Source of the DNA: Marchantia polymorpha subsp. ruderalis
Lineage: Eukaryota > Streptophyta > Marchantiopsida > Marchantiales > Marchantiaceae
DNA length: 64,000 nt
Reading direction: 5' to 3'
Assembly (NCBI GenBank): GCA_037833965.1
Contig: AP031352.1
Span: 11,078,501-11,142,500, forward strand
Shown one piece after another: positions 1 to 13,996 of the stretch (the stretch's first letter is position 1; each line of letters begins with the position of its first letter). The translations under genes were made by a program, and so were the position numbers. Below the pieces are notes generated by a model, which did no database searches, was not told where the DNA came from, and saw only the letters and a list, made by a program, of their open reading frames with translations.

Positions 1-3000
1 TTAGACTTGATTACCTCCTCCTATTCTGATCGATTCTTGCTTGATTTACCTTGCCCGACAGCCCTTGCTTTTTCAGCTTTGAGGACCTGAGCTCAGAGAA
101 TAGAAGGACATGCATGTGCGCAAACAGTTCTCTGGTTAATTGTTCGTGCTTACTTTGCGAACGGTGCAGTTTATGGCAGTCTGAGTTCCCTCGAAAGACT
201 CAAAATCCAAACCCATTCTGATGAACCCAGCTGAAAATTGCATCTGTGCAAAGATCTCTGGATCCATGTGAGTTCGAGATTGCCCACGAATAACTTAAGT
301 TGGAACCAGATCTGCACTGTTGCATGATGTTGGGTCGTCAGAAGTATTCAATATGAAAAGAGAAACTTTGCCTTAAAGACAACTTCGAGTAATCCAAACC
401 ATCTCCCACCCTACAATCAAAACAACCAAACTCACCATTACACTTTCGATCCGCTCTCTCTCTCACTCTCTCTGTATCCTTCATGCGAATGCCATTTAAT
501 CCTTGGATGGTCCCTTCCTTCCATTATGAATGAACGCATCCTCGTCAGACTCTACTAGTGCATGAGGCCCTTCCCACTGAGCTGCGGATGGGTGCTAGGA
601 CGGACTGTCTCGCCCTGGTGGAGACCACTGTTGTACCAGAGGAGTGGGGCGGAATGGGGATTGGGATTGGAGGTGATGCATCTTATCATCCTCTGGGTAT
701 ACTCGTACATATAATGGATGATGAATGGATGAGTGAATGAATATTACACACAGTAATGTAGAAGAGGTGTCCAGGTTTGGCAATTTCTCTGATAGCACCC
801 AAGAAGGGTAAGTTTGGGGTGTAGTGCTCATCAGGTGTCAAGCAGTAAGGTAGAGGTGGACAGGACAGCGAGAGTAGAAGTGTCCTGGCAGGAGAACTAC
901 CTGATCCTATGTGTTTCATGTGCAGTCAGCCTGTACATGTACATGAGTGTGAAGGGAGTAAATGCAAAAGGAGTGAGGGCTGCAATCTGTAGATTCTTTT
1001 GGCCGCATCTTCTTACGACCTTGTACGTACACGCACAATGAATCTGAACTTCTGAAGGGATGGTGAGTTGAGGAAGATTCTTGTGATCTATGTGTACAAA
1101 CTTACTACGAAGATGGGGAAGGGGAAGGGGAAGGGCAGGGGAGGGTGCATTTCATGTTCCGAGCTGGAGCTGCGAGTTCACAACAATATTTTATTCCAGT
1201 TCGTTCAAGTTTCTCAAGTGGTGGGTGAGGAGGAGTCTTGGGAATCCGAATCATGAAAGTTCGGCCAGTTGTGGATGTTGTTGGGAATCTCATGCTGTTT
1301 CGAATTCATGGACTTCGTCAAAGATTTCGAAGCCTAGACATAAACCTGGAAATTAATGCGTGTGTGTGCGCCATTCAAATATTTTTCGTCGTCAAGGGTC
1401 AGCGAAGTCGAGATTCTCGAGCGAAATAAACCTCACATGAAGTATATGGATTGGTAGTCATGATGCTCACGAAGCTGAAAAGAAGGGCATAATTCCGATT
1501 GATCAGTGTAATATAATCCAACGACTTGACTGTTTCAAGGTGTCCAGAAAAGTCTCAAACATGGCGCAGTGATTACACACGTTACACATTCCGATTTGGA
1601 ACCCATTGAGTCACTTCTTCATCATCATCGTACTGTTCTCACTCAACATCTGGTGACAAAACTCCGTACTGTATTGGAAGATGTTGACTACGCTTTCAGT
1701 GCCACTGTGAGTCTGAGAGACGCAAAGCCAAGATCAGGTATCGCACACACGGATTCTCGTGTGGAGATGGAGATTTGCAGTTGACATTCAATTCATTAAA
1801 AGTCGATATTTCGTGCACTTGAATCTCAATCGAGCCACATCACTTTCACACTCTGATGGTACAATAAGTCTTATCCAATAAAATATGCTTTACGCTGACA
1901 GTTTATTTTTGTATGAATTTTATTGGAAATTTCTTTGAAAACTCAATCATTTTTACAGGAGTATGAATTAACCATACAAAGAACACTGGCAAAGTAACAT
2001 TTTTTAGTATCGTGTGCTTTTAAGCCCAAAAAAACGAATATAAACTCTAAGAATTTTAACATGACAGCTTTTTCATATATTACTGTACAACCTATTATAC
2101 ATTATTATTAATTCGTAAGAAATTTTGAAAACTACGTAGATTTTACCACTTTTTTTTCCTGCGATAGAAGAAGTATCTAATTCATCAACGATGCCACAAG
2201 ATTCAACAAAAAGTTACGCTTTCAAATTATGAAAATTCTTCGAAATTTAGAAACTGCATGTGTTTCAAGTTTATAGTTCAAAATCTTCATTCTCATTTTG
2301 TCCGAAGTGTACATTATTTTTAAAAAAATCTATTAAATCTATTAAATCTATTAAAATATATTCAAGTCTTGGAAATTCGACTTTGCATACATTGTGAACA
2401 TTTTGAAAAAGTAACACGTCTTGATTGACTCTAATTGATTATAGTAAGATCATTTAGACCAGGTTTGTTAATACTTATACAAGGGTTGGCTCAAATTTTG
2501 TACGAGCCAAACTTCTTATAGAAACAACTAAGAGTTTTTTTTTTTGTTTGAGTTTCTTTTTATTTGTACTTGGTATCACTTGGGTGTCTAATAATATGTT
2601 TTCTGTATTGTATTGTTTTCTTGATTGTTTGGCAAAAGTCAAATTTGATTGGCCAAATCTGGTATATCATATGATTGTACCTTCATCTAAATGTAATATA
2701 GTTGCGATGAATTTCAAAAACTAATTAGGGGTTAGATTTCAAAGCATTAGTAAGCTCTGCCATCAATGAATTTATTAATAATTGCATGAAAACCAGATTT
2801 GATCATATATATTACACATATTACAATCTGAGAGGAATGATTATTCATACTAAACAACTAATATTTTGTGATCAAAATCTCCAGGTTTGAAACTCTAAAA
2901 TGATTACTTTTCTGTTGTTCGCTTATAGGTTATGTATACACCCTACTTTATGATATGAGATAAGCTAAAGATATCTTTGAAATAGAAGATGCTTGTGCAA

Positions 3001-4714
3001 GATTGATTCTTTCTTAAATGTTATTGCAGAACAAAAAAATAATTTTATATTCACATGCAATATAATATATAATCAAACAACTTGTGGTCTGTAAAAGATA
3101 AATTTTATTGTACATGTCAATCTTACGGAATAAAAAAACATAAAATTTTTTGAATTTTTTCCCCAAATAAGTAATCAAAGAAAAAAATTTCAAAATTCAA
3201 ATGAACAAGCAAAAGTAACAATAAATTTAAATTTTATCTTTAAAAAAAAATAATCTAAAAGGAATTTTCACTAATTCTATATATAAAGTAGATCCTCAAT
3301 GTAATTTTCATGTCAAAATCTTATGTTGTTTATCGATATATTTTTGATTTATTATGACTTAACATATGACTTGTCATATATAATCACCTGAAATTTGAAA
3401 AAAAAAAAAAACAAAGACATGGAATTATCAAAAAATTCAATCTATAATATATAATACTCAAAAAATAATTATGAGTATTAAATTTTAATATAACAAAGTC
3501 TAATTCTTGTCAAATTATCACTATTGAAAGATTACAAACATGCAAAGTAATATGCATAAGAGATAATTCTAATATTTTTTATTTAGGGCACTTGGTATAC
3601 TTGGAAACCAGCTTTTTTCAAATGTGTTTTCAATATCAGAATATGCGTTGAACATGTGAAATTTTATATGAATGAAACCGTATGCCGTAATTTCCTAATT
3701 GGTCTATTGACTTCTAATCAAAAGAGTCCATTGACATAATTAGAAGCATGGCATTGTAATTTTTATTTTTTCCATTAATAAATATTGGATACAATTTAAA
3801 ATATTGTTGCTTGTCATATGTAAAGTATGCATATGAGCATATGTTTTGTGTACATGTTATGTACACAAAACACACTGGTTACAACTTTATCATGTGAGGT
3901 GTACATGGATTTGTTTGCGGAGATGTTTCATGATATGACCAGCAAGAGTTCCACCAATTTTTCGCTTGGGATGTAGATCAATGATTCAATATTTCAGTTC
4001 CAGTTGTCGATGTACAAGAAACTTGAAACAAACTTTCCGTCTATAAATTGCAGAAATTCGTGACTCTATAGCTAAGAATTAATTTACGACCGGATTAGTT
4101 TAGCATTAGCCAGCGGAATAATTTCTGCAGTTCCAACGGTGCGATTATAGGATACATGGATTTCGAAAATGCGAGTTTCTTGAACGCACGCCAATTGTCC
4201 CACTGAATGCAGATGAGATACACTACTTCAACTTCACCCAATAAAATGTGCCCTCAAATTTCAGAATACACTATCTTGCCCGTAAAAGTCGGTACGAAAC
4301 AAGAAGATATTTCCGGCCGTAAGTAAGAATTCCCATAGGAAGGGCTTTGATCTGCACAACCCAATGCCTTCTACAACACTTGAGCCTTCTCGGCAGTGAC
4401 ATCTTCGTAATGAAAATAGACTGAAAATCCAGCTATTTGAGAACCAGCGGACTCCTTTATGAACATAGTTCTGTAATCAAACTACTTTTAACATCTGCTA
4501 AAGCCATTCTCACTAAAGTGGATAACCACATTGGAAAAGACAAAACAATGAGATATATACATGACTTTACCAGACACAACCGTTCAATAAAGGTGCCCTC
4601 AAGCCCCTTATATGAACGAGTCCATAACCAGATATATTCAATTAGTGACATTTCCTTCTTATCAAACCAGTCTTTACTTCTGTGGAGTGACAAAAGGTTA
4701 CACCCAACTTACGT
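1..4714. other. Region without a recognisable gene
   Basis: I see no conserved protein in any frame. Positions 1-1800 have mixed composition, with a CT-rich run near 455-475 and a few short open frames (the longest about 90 codons) that carry no motif I know. From about 1850 to 4400 the DNA is strongly AT-rich with many stops in all frames. The final 300 bases lie downstream of the TDP1 stop and may include its 3' untranslated region. Confidence 0.5.
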
Positions 4715-7700
4715 TTACATGGGCCCTTGAGCAGCGTAGAACTGAACGTCTCTTGGCCAGACCTCCCCAAAGATATCCGGTTTCGTGTACACACAATCCC
4801 ATGACCAAGGTACATCTGCGATATACATAGTGCTGTGTGAGACACAATTTCAATCTTTGGCAACCGCTGCAGCCATCCGTTGTCAAACTGCGTTCGGTTT
4901 GATAAAAAGAACTAGAACATATAAGGACATCTATAGTGGTCAACATATTCTCCTCAACCAATAAGTCGTTTTTTGGGATTATTAAGTGACCGATTCGAAC
5001 TAATTTCAACTCATTTGTTAATGTCCAAATTCGCTTCAGTATAGACGCACCTCTAGGTCCATACCGCGGAGGAGGCAACGAGTATGGAACAGGCAGACGT
5101 GCGAAAGGTTCAAAAGATGGATCATCTTCCCAATTTGTAGTTACGAGACGACCAGGCCTCCCACGCAATTGTTGATATTCGTTTTCACTGAAAGTCGATG
5201 CCTCCGCTCGTCCAATCTCCTTCTGTTGGAACAGTATGGAAAGAATTAATAGGAAGATGGGCAAAAAATTGTCCAAAACAGAGAGGGCAATAGAACGCAT
5301 CGAAGTATCTTACCGAGTGAGCGTTCCCAGTGCATGAAAACGTACTACCGACGGCCCTTTGAACAGTCGACGGCAGGAACAGAACACCCAGCTGCAATTG
5401 AATATGTTTTGAGTTAACCCGTACGTAAAAGAGTGTCGCTCTCATTCGTAACAATAGCAAATACGCCCCTTCCCAGCTCAAACAATCATAAACAAGAGGG
5501 ACAAGAGAACAACCAAATCAATCAAGTCAAAATATAAACCTCATAAGATCTGATCATCAGCTGACTGTTCTGTTTCTGTAGGGAGCCCCACGCGGCTTTG
5601 CTCAGGTTTGAAGAAGTGAGTAGAAACCATCTGTTTCCAAACAAGATACGTCAGTCTCCACACCCCTGGAGAAATTCAACTACATTATCCAAGAACGGAT
5701 CATTACTTGATAAACATGACAAGGAGTTCAAGGTTGCAATTTTACGGCTTTGAAGATAACAAGATATTCGGAATGAATGCTTACGTCGCAATCTCGGATG
5801 CACACATGGTAACTGTAAAGTCTTGTATTCAAAACTGCGACTACTGGGAAATCTTCATTATTTTATGAAAAGATTAGGAGATTGATTTAAAGGGTACAGC
5901 TTGTGAAGACAGTCCCGGCAAGTTGACAGTGACCTTAACAGAAGAACTATCAAGTTAGACTTGAACCACCCTGATAGTGTAAAGACATCAAGGAGCAGGA
6001 CACTAGCTAGGGGTCAAAGATAAGTTTATGGGAAGTTGAAAAGCTTACGCTAGAGTCTGGCCGTTATATCGGGCATATGTCTTGATGTGAGGCATTGCTC
6101 GACTGCAGACAGAGATCATTGTCACAAGTCACAAGTCAAATTGTAAAGCATTGGCATGATATGTTCTCTCGTAATCACTCCGATGCGAGAAGTGAACCTC
6201 AGCTGTATGTAGACCTTATGGTCTGAGAACATCACTACAAGCATGCTCGCCGACAAAAATAGATGTATGTGAAGTGCGCCTTCATTCCAGAAGCAACGAA
6301 ATTATTTACGAGAATAGCAGGAGAGAGTTCTGCATTCACGAATTTCGATAATTTACAGAGTTGTCTTCGAAAACGCTCGTAAAGTGATAACACACAATCC
6401 GCAAGGAAGCAGCCATATTGGCGTGACAAGGGGTTCCTCACAACTGATGACGACGAAAACAAATGGGTTTTGTTCGCACAGATAGTCTGCTCTGCTTACA
6501 CGTCCTTTGTAGAGTATCTTACCCCCTCCCACAATGATCAGCTCGCCATTTTGCCCAGTAGGACTTTTGCACTGCCTTGACATTTTTTTGTGGACTTGGG
6601 ACGGAGTTGCCAGCGGCATATCCCTAGATGCAGCAGATCGTTAGAACACAATTCGTCGCCATTCGTCGAGCAATTAGAGCAATTCGTCGTCCTTAGCCGC
6701 CTTCGGAAACTTTCATGCACTGTATTCCATGAATGAGCTCGAGTGTGCAAAGGACATACCTCCAATGAACAACGAATGTCCTCTACAGTAGGCCAAACGA
6801 AAGACACTTCACCTATACCCAAGTCATCACCGCTTGTTGTCTTGCCAGCAGACATGGAGCTCCTCATCTCATCTATCCATTGCTCATTTATAGAACCCAG
6901 GGATGAAAACTGCAGCGAACAAAGTAGGTCAGCATATTGAAAAGAAGACCACGTGAAAACACTGCAAGACCGCCCGCCGCCGCAGCACTACAGCCAATCT
7001 GATGTTAGCGCAAGATACCCTGGCATGTCTCGCTCAAGTGAATCTTTCCGACTGCAAGTCGAGAGAAAGGGATTCGAACCCAATCATAGAGAGAATATGG
7101 AACCCCTGCACGAGGGGAACCAATTTCAGCCCTAAGAACCATTCTCTCGTAACGGGAATGAGATGGGGAAACAGCACGTAGGTGTGATCGATTCCCCTGA
7201 AAGAAATGGTACATACCTGAAACACTAGGGGAGAACGGACAAAGTCAGAGTCGAATCGCTCGTCTTTCAGCAGCTGCAGCATCTTCATGTGTCCAAACTT
7301 GGAAATATCACGATCCCGATGATAACCTGGCACTGACGCCACTAGCCTGACCTGCAAGATACCATAATCGTTACATTCATGATAGTCAAAACCGAGTTAT
7401 TTGCTTTCCAAAGAAACAGGCATTGCCTCGAGGCACTGCATAGTCGCGAGCTTTCTATCCAAGTCATGGCAAAATGGAAATCTTACAGTAGCGGAGCTGA
7501 AGTCGAACGTGCGGAAGAATTGCGCGTTCACCTTTATCGGCCCAGTGGAAGGAAGTGATGTGGTATATCCTTCCCACTGAAGAAACAATGAAGAGCTCAT
7601 GAGGGCTAGGTTCTGTTGAGACTTTCTTTCACATCACCCAACGACATTGCTTATCTTTAAAAAACTGAAGATTCGGTTCATATACTTCTTATACCTTCAG

Positions 7701-10700
7701 GTGCGTGAGATATTCGACCAAATCTTCCTCAAAGCCAGACGACACGCGGTGCGTCAAGGATGTCTTCCGCGGAAAGTCTTGCATCCACAGGCCTTGGGTC
7801 TTGTTGTTCCAGTCGGCGTGAATCAAGTTGGCAGTGTGGACAACAACTCGCAGACCGGTCTCATACAAGAGTAACATGGCCTTGGAATGATGCGTTCCAA
7901 ACGATATAGGCAAGGGAGGTTGGTACAAGACCCAATTTTTCGACTTCCGGTTCTGCACAGTCCCGGGTGAAGTTAGCTTGCTTGTGTTTCATGGACTCTA
8001 TTTCCTGCACACTGACACTTAAATCCTGCGGGGACAAAGAGCCTGATGTCGAATTTTCATCATGGTCAGGGATGAATGAGACGATTTACCGTACATTCAA
8101 AAGGTCTAACGAACCACCTCTTTCGCCATGTATCATGATGACTGGAATTCTTCTCAACAGAGGGCACTCTGCATTCAGGATCATTTTTTACAGATCAGAA
8201 ACTCCTCTCCAGCACTCCTAGACGTGACTGACATCCAAAATCACTGTTGATGGATGGAAAGATCCTCACCGGAAAGAATCCAGTCAACATCAACCATGTA
8301 GTTTGATAGTATGGCAACCTGCACATCACCCTGTGCGAGAAACAGGTGAGTAATCTAAACAACTGCATTATCTGGAAAAATTAAAAATCCCACTCTACTC
8401 AGGACCTGACTGCCATCGCACCCAGTAGCAACTCGATTGCACATGTTCCAGGCACGATAGGTGCAAAGGGTAAGCCGGAAGGACAATCCTCAGCACCCAG
8501 AACCAGTATTCGTAAACGGCACTCTCAGGAACCTAGTCTAATATGCGACGATACGACAACGCTTAACACCTAATCGAAAATGTGTCCTGGGCATCCGGGG
8601 ATAGACCCCGAACTAGCGAAGTAGAGTACCTTAATCCCGCCCCGTTATCATGCACTCACCCAATGCAAAGGTTTAAGCTCCTCGCGCTAGCTACTGTCGA
8701 GCCTCTGATTATGCATAGCTCACTTCCCCTCAATATGTGGTGTGGCAATTAAGGTCAGAGGAGGAACTCTCGTTACGTAGCATGAGCCAAATACCTCTAA
8801 ATATGTCATGGATGATGTAGAGGCAATGATGCATTGTATTATTGTGGCTCACCTCAATCACATCCTGCAGACGAACACAACCACTGTTGGCTGACTGGGG
8901 CAAACCCGTGGTGTGCAAGAGGTGAAATGATGAGGGCGGAAAGTTCAGCGAAAACTTAGTTCTCCGTAGCTTTGAAGCTGGAATCTCTACAGGTTTTAGG
9001 CTGCGGCCGGATGCGATCATTGGAACTGTGCCTGCATTTGCGTCATTTCGGTGCCAATTGATCTCCTCCTGGGTTTCGACAATGAAATGGACACTGGTGA
9101 GGAGCAGAAGAAGATGGTAGAACTGTCCATACAGGACAAGGTCGCGTTCAGAGCAGGATTCCCGATGTCCTTGGATACAGAAGATTCTAGAGAAACATCG
9201 CATCAAAATTACGAAGGACGGTGGTCGATTCAATCGGCGATTGCAATGGCACTAACCTTCAGTTGGTTCCATGCGCCCTCGTCATCCGCAAGATGCCTTT
9301 TCTTTACACCACTGTTATTAACGTCCTTTGAGACAGCAGACGGTACAGATGTAGATATTACACGAGTTATAGTGCGGTGCGTGGTTTCGACCACAGTGTT
9401 CGAGACGGTGGAGCACTCTTTTCGATGGCAGACGTTGAGTCGGAAGGGTAAGTCGTTAGGAAGAAAGTATATGACATCCGTATCTCCGATGACACAACAC
9501 TCCTTAGGCTTCACCTTAACCTTGCCGCGCCCAGAGAAGACTTCGACGGGATTAGGCCCCAGCTGAATCACCACAATTGGAGTCAGATTTCAGGAACATC
9601 ACCTGTTGGGAGAGTGACCATAAACATGATAAGTTTCTTGGCGCTGGAACGTCTGTGACACGTCTCTTTCGAGGCCATGTGTGCAGACATTGACGGAGAG
9701 CGGCATCAATCCGTCATTAGGTAAACACAAGCAGGGAGTCACTTGTAGTGCGCAACTAGAACGCTCAGTACTTGTGGCGTCAAGCGCTGTCTGGCAGCTA
9801 GAATCTGGGGATCAACCACCATTCAGTCGCGTCTCATCCACGGCGTGTATCTGTTCCGCAACTCAAATGGGGAAGAACTAGAAAGAATTCGAGCTATGCT
9901 GCGAAAATTCAGCACACAGGAGAGCTGACAGACCAGCAGAAGTAGATAAAGTTGGCCGCCTGATTAGTGTCTCTCTTACCGCTCAATCAGATTGAGTACC
10001 TAAGACTCCTCTTCCACGTGAGGACTAGTCACGTGGAATTCGAGTGGCGAGAAGATGGCGTTCAGAGACGCTCGGAGTACTACTTTAGTACTACGAAGAT
10101 GTAAAGTGTCGTCCCCAATAGTCAAACAAAGTAGATGTATAGCAGACAAAACCTCGTGCCATTGGAGAGCTTTCCTGTCGCGTCCATGTAAGGCACGTAG
10201 CATTGCTAAAGCCGCAAAATGCCCTCTAAAGAACGCTAGCGGTTAACTATCGGAAAGATCAAAGTCCGAACCGGAACAAGACATGTCTTGGGTACTTCAT
10301 AAGTGTACGATGGAAACGAGCAGAAATACTTTCCAACCTCAATTCCGAAGTAAGATTGCAACTGAAGGGACAGGGAAGGCGTCGTCGGATCAGTGTGCAG
10401 CCAATTACCGCCCATGGGAAGTTGCATTTCAGGCATCGAGCCATGTGAACAATAAATGAGCTCAGAAGCCTGGTCGTAGACCTCTACTATATAATTTGAT
10501 TTCCGAACGAGGATACCCAGAAATGCAGTCTACAACTACGAGGAAGTTTCCCCTCCAAAAGACAAAGAAGCACATTAATTTGTACACCCTCGTGCCAAGG
10601 AGGCATTTCATGTGGCACCCGCGTATAAGCACTCTGCATGGTTTTAGTAGCAGGTCGCCTTGTTAGGGCGCTCACTTCAGCATCTGAAATGCCTAGAGCT

Positions 10701-10993
10701 GGTAGACTCCGACATTGTTCACGACAACTATCACACACCAAAGGTCCCAGTTACCAATACAATTGAAAGGGCAGCATACATACCACGTACACATCAAAGT
10801 GGTCCTCCCTTTCGTCCGACCAGGCTGTCAATCTCAAGTGCTTCCTGCTAATCTTCTTTCCGAAAACGTGACAGTCATCTCTACCGAAAATATTCTCACC
10901 CGTGTACACGGCCAGAGGGGGTACTGAACCGTCCACACTCCCGTCCGTGGACAGCGCAGTGAGAAATGCGACGCTATCTTGTGCGGACGCCAT
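4715..10993 (-). CDS. TDP1: Tyrosyl-DNA phosphodiesterase 1 with N-terminal FHA domain, 15 exons
   Basis: TDP1 hydrolyses the 3'-phosphotyrosyl bond left by stalled topoisomerase I and acts in nuclear DNA repair. I read the exons as 10993-10784, 9562-9257, 9068-8853, 8330-8270, 8168-8095, 7952-7695, 7576-7487, 7351-7217, 6909-6760, 6623-6523, 6102-6049, 5630-5540, 5391-5314, 5222-5051 and 4815-4715. Together they make 2,097 nt (698 aa) with phases that match at every junction. Residues 1-120 form an FHA domain ([23 protein letters not shown]). The first catalytic motif is GTHHSKAM (His311, Lys313) followed by [13 protein letters not shown]. The second is [11 protein letters not shown] (His539, Lys541) followed by [13 protein letters not shown]. 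Late motifs [17 protein letters not shown] and VWPR close the protein. Length fits plant TDP1 plus a longer linker. The exon 2 acceptor and the exon 5 donor (GTACGG) are the least certain borders. Intron 1 is about 1.2 kb. Confidence 0.93.
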
Positions 10994-12129
10994 AAGCTCT
11001 CGTGGGAAACACGAACTCAGGTGACAGTGCTACGGAAAGGCAGCACTCTCTTCACAAGCAAGGCCATGGATTCACACACACAAAAGAGTGTTCCTCCACG
11101 TCTTCGACGCTGCCTACATTACAACTTCTGCAGCCGTCGGGCCAACTATATATTGGCGCCTCACAGTCACTCTCGTCATCGAGATGACCTAACTCGCTGT
11201 GCGAAAGGTTACCAACGCTGACGCTGTGGAGATTGCTCTACGAGCACGACCGATGCTTGAGAGTCGATTGGAAAGCCGATCTACTAAAACCTTCAACCTT
11301 CCTTCAACCCTAAATCGTTGGGATGGAAAGGAAAGGAAAGGTCGATTTGCACTGGCCAGGTAGACTGGACTTCATTATCGACACCCCACGGGAGCTAAAA
11401 CGGGGCCCGGCAATTAGCCTTTCGAATGGATTTTTAGGCAGAAAAAATTGAAAGTAGCGGGATGACAGAAGTGTTTCATGGTTTGCAACAGATGATTTCT
11501 TGTTGATTAAAAAATATATTCGTAGCGCTTGATAATGGGGATAGATTGATCTCGCTACTTTTATGGAAAGTTCCACAATTTGCATTTATATGGACATTTT
11601 ACGGATTGTGAAACCATTCATGCATGCTACAAGTTTGGAATTATCATCAAAGTTTTTGTTACTCCATTCAGCTACTGTATATTCAATCTTTTGCTCCAAT
11701 ATGTACACTTCCAGAATTTATACCAATGACATTTATTGGAGTTCATATCCACTTTGACGCATTGTTACTTATCTCTTGTACTCTATTTGGTTTGTTTTTA
11801 TTCTCCATAGTGCGAAAACTCAATGCTCATCATACTAATCTGGTTTGTATTCTGAATTGTTGGGGTATGGAAGTGTTAGAAATCAAATTGAGTTGATCCA
11901 ACACCACGCAACATCAACCTGAACATCACGCTGATCCACACCACCATCCTCAACCTCAGGATCTGAAGATCTACTATCTACTCTCTGACTAGAGTAAGAT
12001 GTCAGATGATACTCTTTGCTTGAGTTTCCACGTAACCAACACATGAAGGCAGATGCATGCCAACCAGTCACCATCGCCTCGTCAACCTCACCATGCCATC
12101 TAGCTCCACTGTCATCCTCCTGGCTAGTG
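10994..12129. other. Upstream flank of TDP1, no gene seen
   Basis: This stretch lies upstream of the TDP1 start codon and should hold its promoter and 5' untranslated region, although I cannot point to a TATA box. From about 11300 onward it becomes AT-rich with short frames only. No protein motif is recognisable on either strand. Confidence 0.4.
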
Positions 12130-13690
12130 CATGGGTTCCGACTCAAATCATCGGCATCGAGGTTCGCAACTATGCACTACCTGAAAGTCGTACTCCTGTA
12201 AGATGAGAGCCCATCGTGCAAACTTCCATGTGAGCTTGTCGGACTCTATCAACCACTTGAGTGGCTAATGATCAGTAACAAGGGTGAATTGCGTATCAAA
12301 CAAATAACACCTGAAGTGTGCCACAGTCCACATCACTGCCAAGCACTCTCCCTCGTACGAACTATACCGCGAGTCTGCTGCATTGTTTTGAACGACTAGC
12401 GTACGGAACCACAAAGTCCTTGCCCTCATCATCACGTTGCGTCAACACCGCTCCAAGTCCCAACAAACTCTAATCAATGTGCAACTGGTATAGACGACCT
12501 CTCATAAGTCTCCTCAAGATGGAAGCGGCCACCAACCTTGCCTTGAGCTCAACAAAAGCTCTCTCCTGCTCATCTCCCCATTGCCACTCCTGATCTGACT
12601 TCAACAACTTGTTCAAAGACTTGGCTATGGCAGTGAACCCCTTCACATACCTCCGGTAGTAGTTCGCCAAACCCATGAATGCACAAACTCTTCTCACATC
12701 CGTGGGACGAGGGATGCGTGCAATAGCCTCCACCTTTGCTTGCTGAACTCCTAAACCACCTGGGTATATCACATGACCCAAGTATTCAACCTTCTCCTGG
12801 AAGAACTTACACTTCCCAGGATGTAACCTCAAACCATGAGCCCTCCACCGCTCAAACACAATCTGTAAATGTATCTGGTGTTGCTGCACAGTGTCACTAA
12901 ACACCAAGATATCATCAATGTAACATCAGACAAAATCCAGCCCCGCCGGGATTCTGTTCATAACCCTATGAAACTCGGCAAATGCATTCTTCAACCCAAA
13001 GTGTAAGAATTGCCACTGATATAAACAATCCTTGCCGTGGAAGTTGACGCCCCAAAACGTTGTCTTGGTCTTGTACTCCTCCCGAATTGGCAACTGATGG
13101 TATCCTGCCCGAAGATTTAAAGTGTTAAAAATCCTCGCATGTCCCATCACATCAAAGATTTCCTCAGGTGTAGGCATGGCATACTTATCAGACTTTGTGT
13201 GTCGATTGATAGGACGGTAGTTTCCACACATGCACCTATCCGTGTAGTTGCCATGTACATCCTTTTTCACCAGCATGATAGTGGCTGAAGCATACTCACC
13301 ATGCGATAACTTCACTAATTCAGTATCTAATAGGTCCAAAGTCCTACTCCGAATCAAATTTCTCTCCATCTCACTGTATCGGTACAGACGATAGAAGATT
13401 GGCGTATCACTAGCCAATTCTATCCGTATACAGGGTCCAATCAAAACACCCAACTACTTCATAAAGAAAGCAAAACAATTCCTATGATCTCGTAGAAATT
13501 GTGTCAACTGTCGCCTCTCTCCTCCTGTGATCTGGTAACCAATCAATGGTGCCCATTCCTCCATAGTCACACTAGAGGAAGGCGATACTCTCACTGATTG
13601 CTACGCCACATCCTCCAAAGAAGGGGTCTCTGTACACTCCTTCGTAGCAACTTCCGCATGAGAAACCTCTCCAACTGCATGGGTTGCAAC
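12130..13690 (-). pseudogene. Decayed Ty3/gypsy pol: reverse transcriptase and RNase H
   Basis: Read on the minus strand, about 13690-12926 holds the start of a Ty3/gypsy reverse transcriptase (PYRYSE-like, CGNYRPIN, TLNLRAGYHQ, FGLKNAFAEFHRVMNRI). The catalytic box is CYIDDILVFSD at about 12925-12890, and the thumb and RNase H follow (GHVIYPGG, FMGLANYYRRYVKGF, LGAVLTQRDD, DADDLS). A TGA at 12926-12928 sits immediately before the YIDD box and a TAG at 12265-12267 interrupts RNase H. Both are one C-to-T step from the expected Arg and Gln codons. No gag, integrase or LTR is attached. The copia-type LTR at 13730 abuts it on the right in the opposite orientation. It is a dead fragment. Confidence 0.88.
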
Positions 13691-13729
13691 TCTGCCGAGT
13701 CCTCTCGTCACGTTCCATGAACTCCAAGG

Positions 13730-13982
13730 TGTTGAGTTAACTTCGGTTAAGGAGTAATCTCAGGCTCTAGCTATTTATAGCTATGTGTGTCGCTGGCTTT
13801 GGGTATAAATATACCCCCAAAGCTAAGTCTTTTCAGTGGAGCTGAAGTATTGTGTATTCACTTGTCAGTAAACGTGCTCAGTGTTCCAGCCGTGAACGTA
13901 GCCCTCGAGGATGAACCACATTATATCTAAGTGTCTTGTGTCTTCATACTTGGCTTGAATGGTTCTTGATTTTACGTTAACA
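13730..13982 (+). repeat. Copia-type 5' LTR (253 bp)
   Basis: The block begins TGTTGAGTTAAC and ends GTTAACA, so it has TG...CA ends with short inverted repeats. It contains a TATA-like TATAAATA near 13804 and is followed two bases later by the primer-binding site. That order is what a 5' LTR of a plant Ty1/copia element shows. I found no second copy of this LTR in the window, so the element is truncated or its 3' half has been lost. Confidence 0.8.
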
Positions 13983-13984
13983 AA

Positions 13985-13996
13985 TGGTATCAGAGC
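13985..13996 (+). other. Primer-binding site for initiator methionine tRNA
   Basis: The sequence TGGTATCAGAGC is the classic plant Ty1/copia primer-binding site, complementary to the 3' end of initiator tRNA-Met. Its position just past the LTR end at 13982 supports both calls. Confidence 0.88.

Noticed and set aside
558..1784. Short coding frames at the left end
   Set aside because: None exceeds about 90 codons or shows a motif, and no splice pattern joins them into a recognisable protein.
4698..5300. Stand-alone 200-aa ORF on the minus strand
   Set aside because: It is the open reading of two TDP1 exons (5222-5051 and 4815-4715) through an intron; its start lies in an intron and the last exon is used in another phase.
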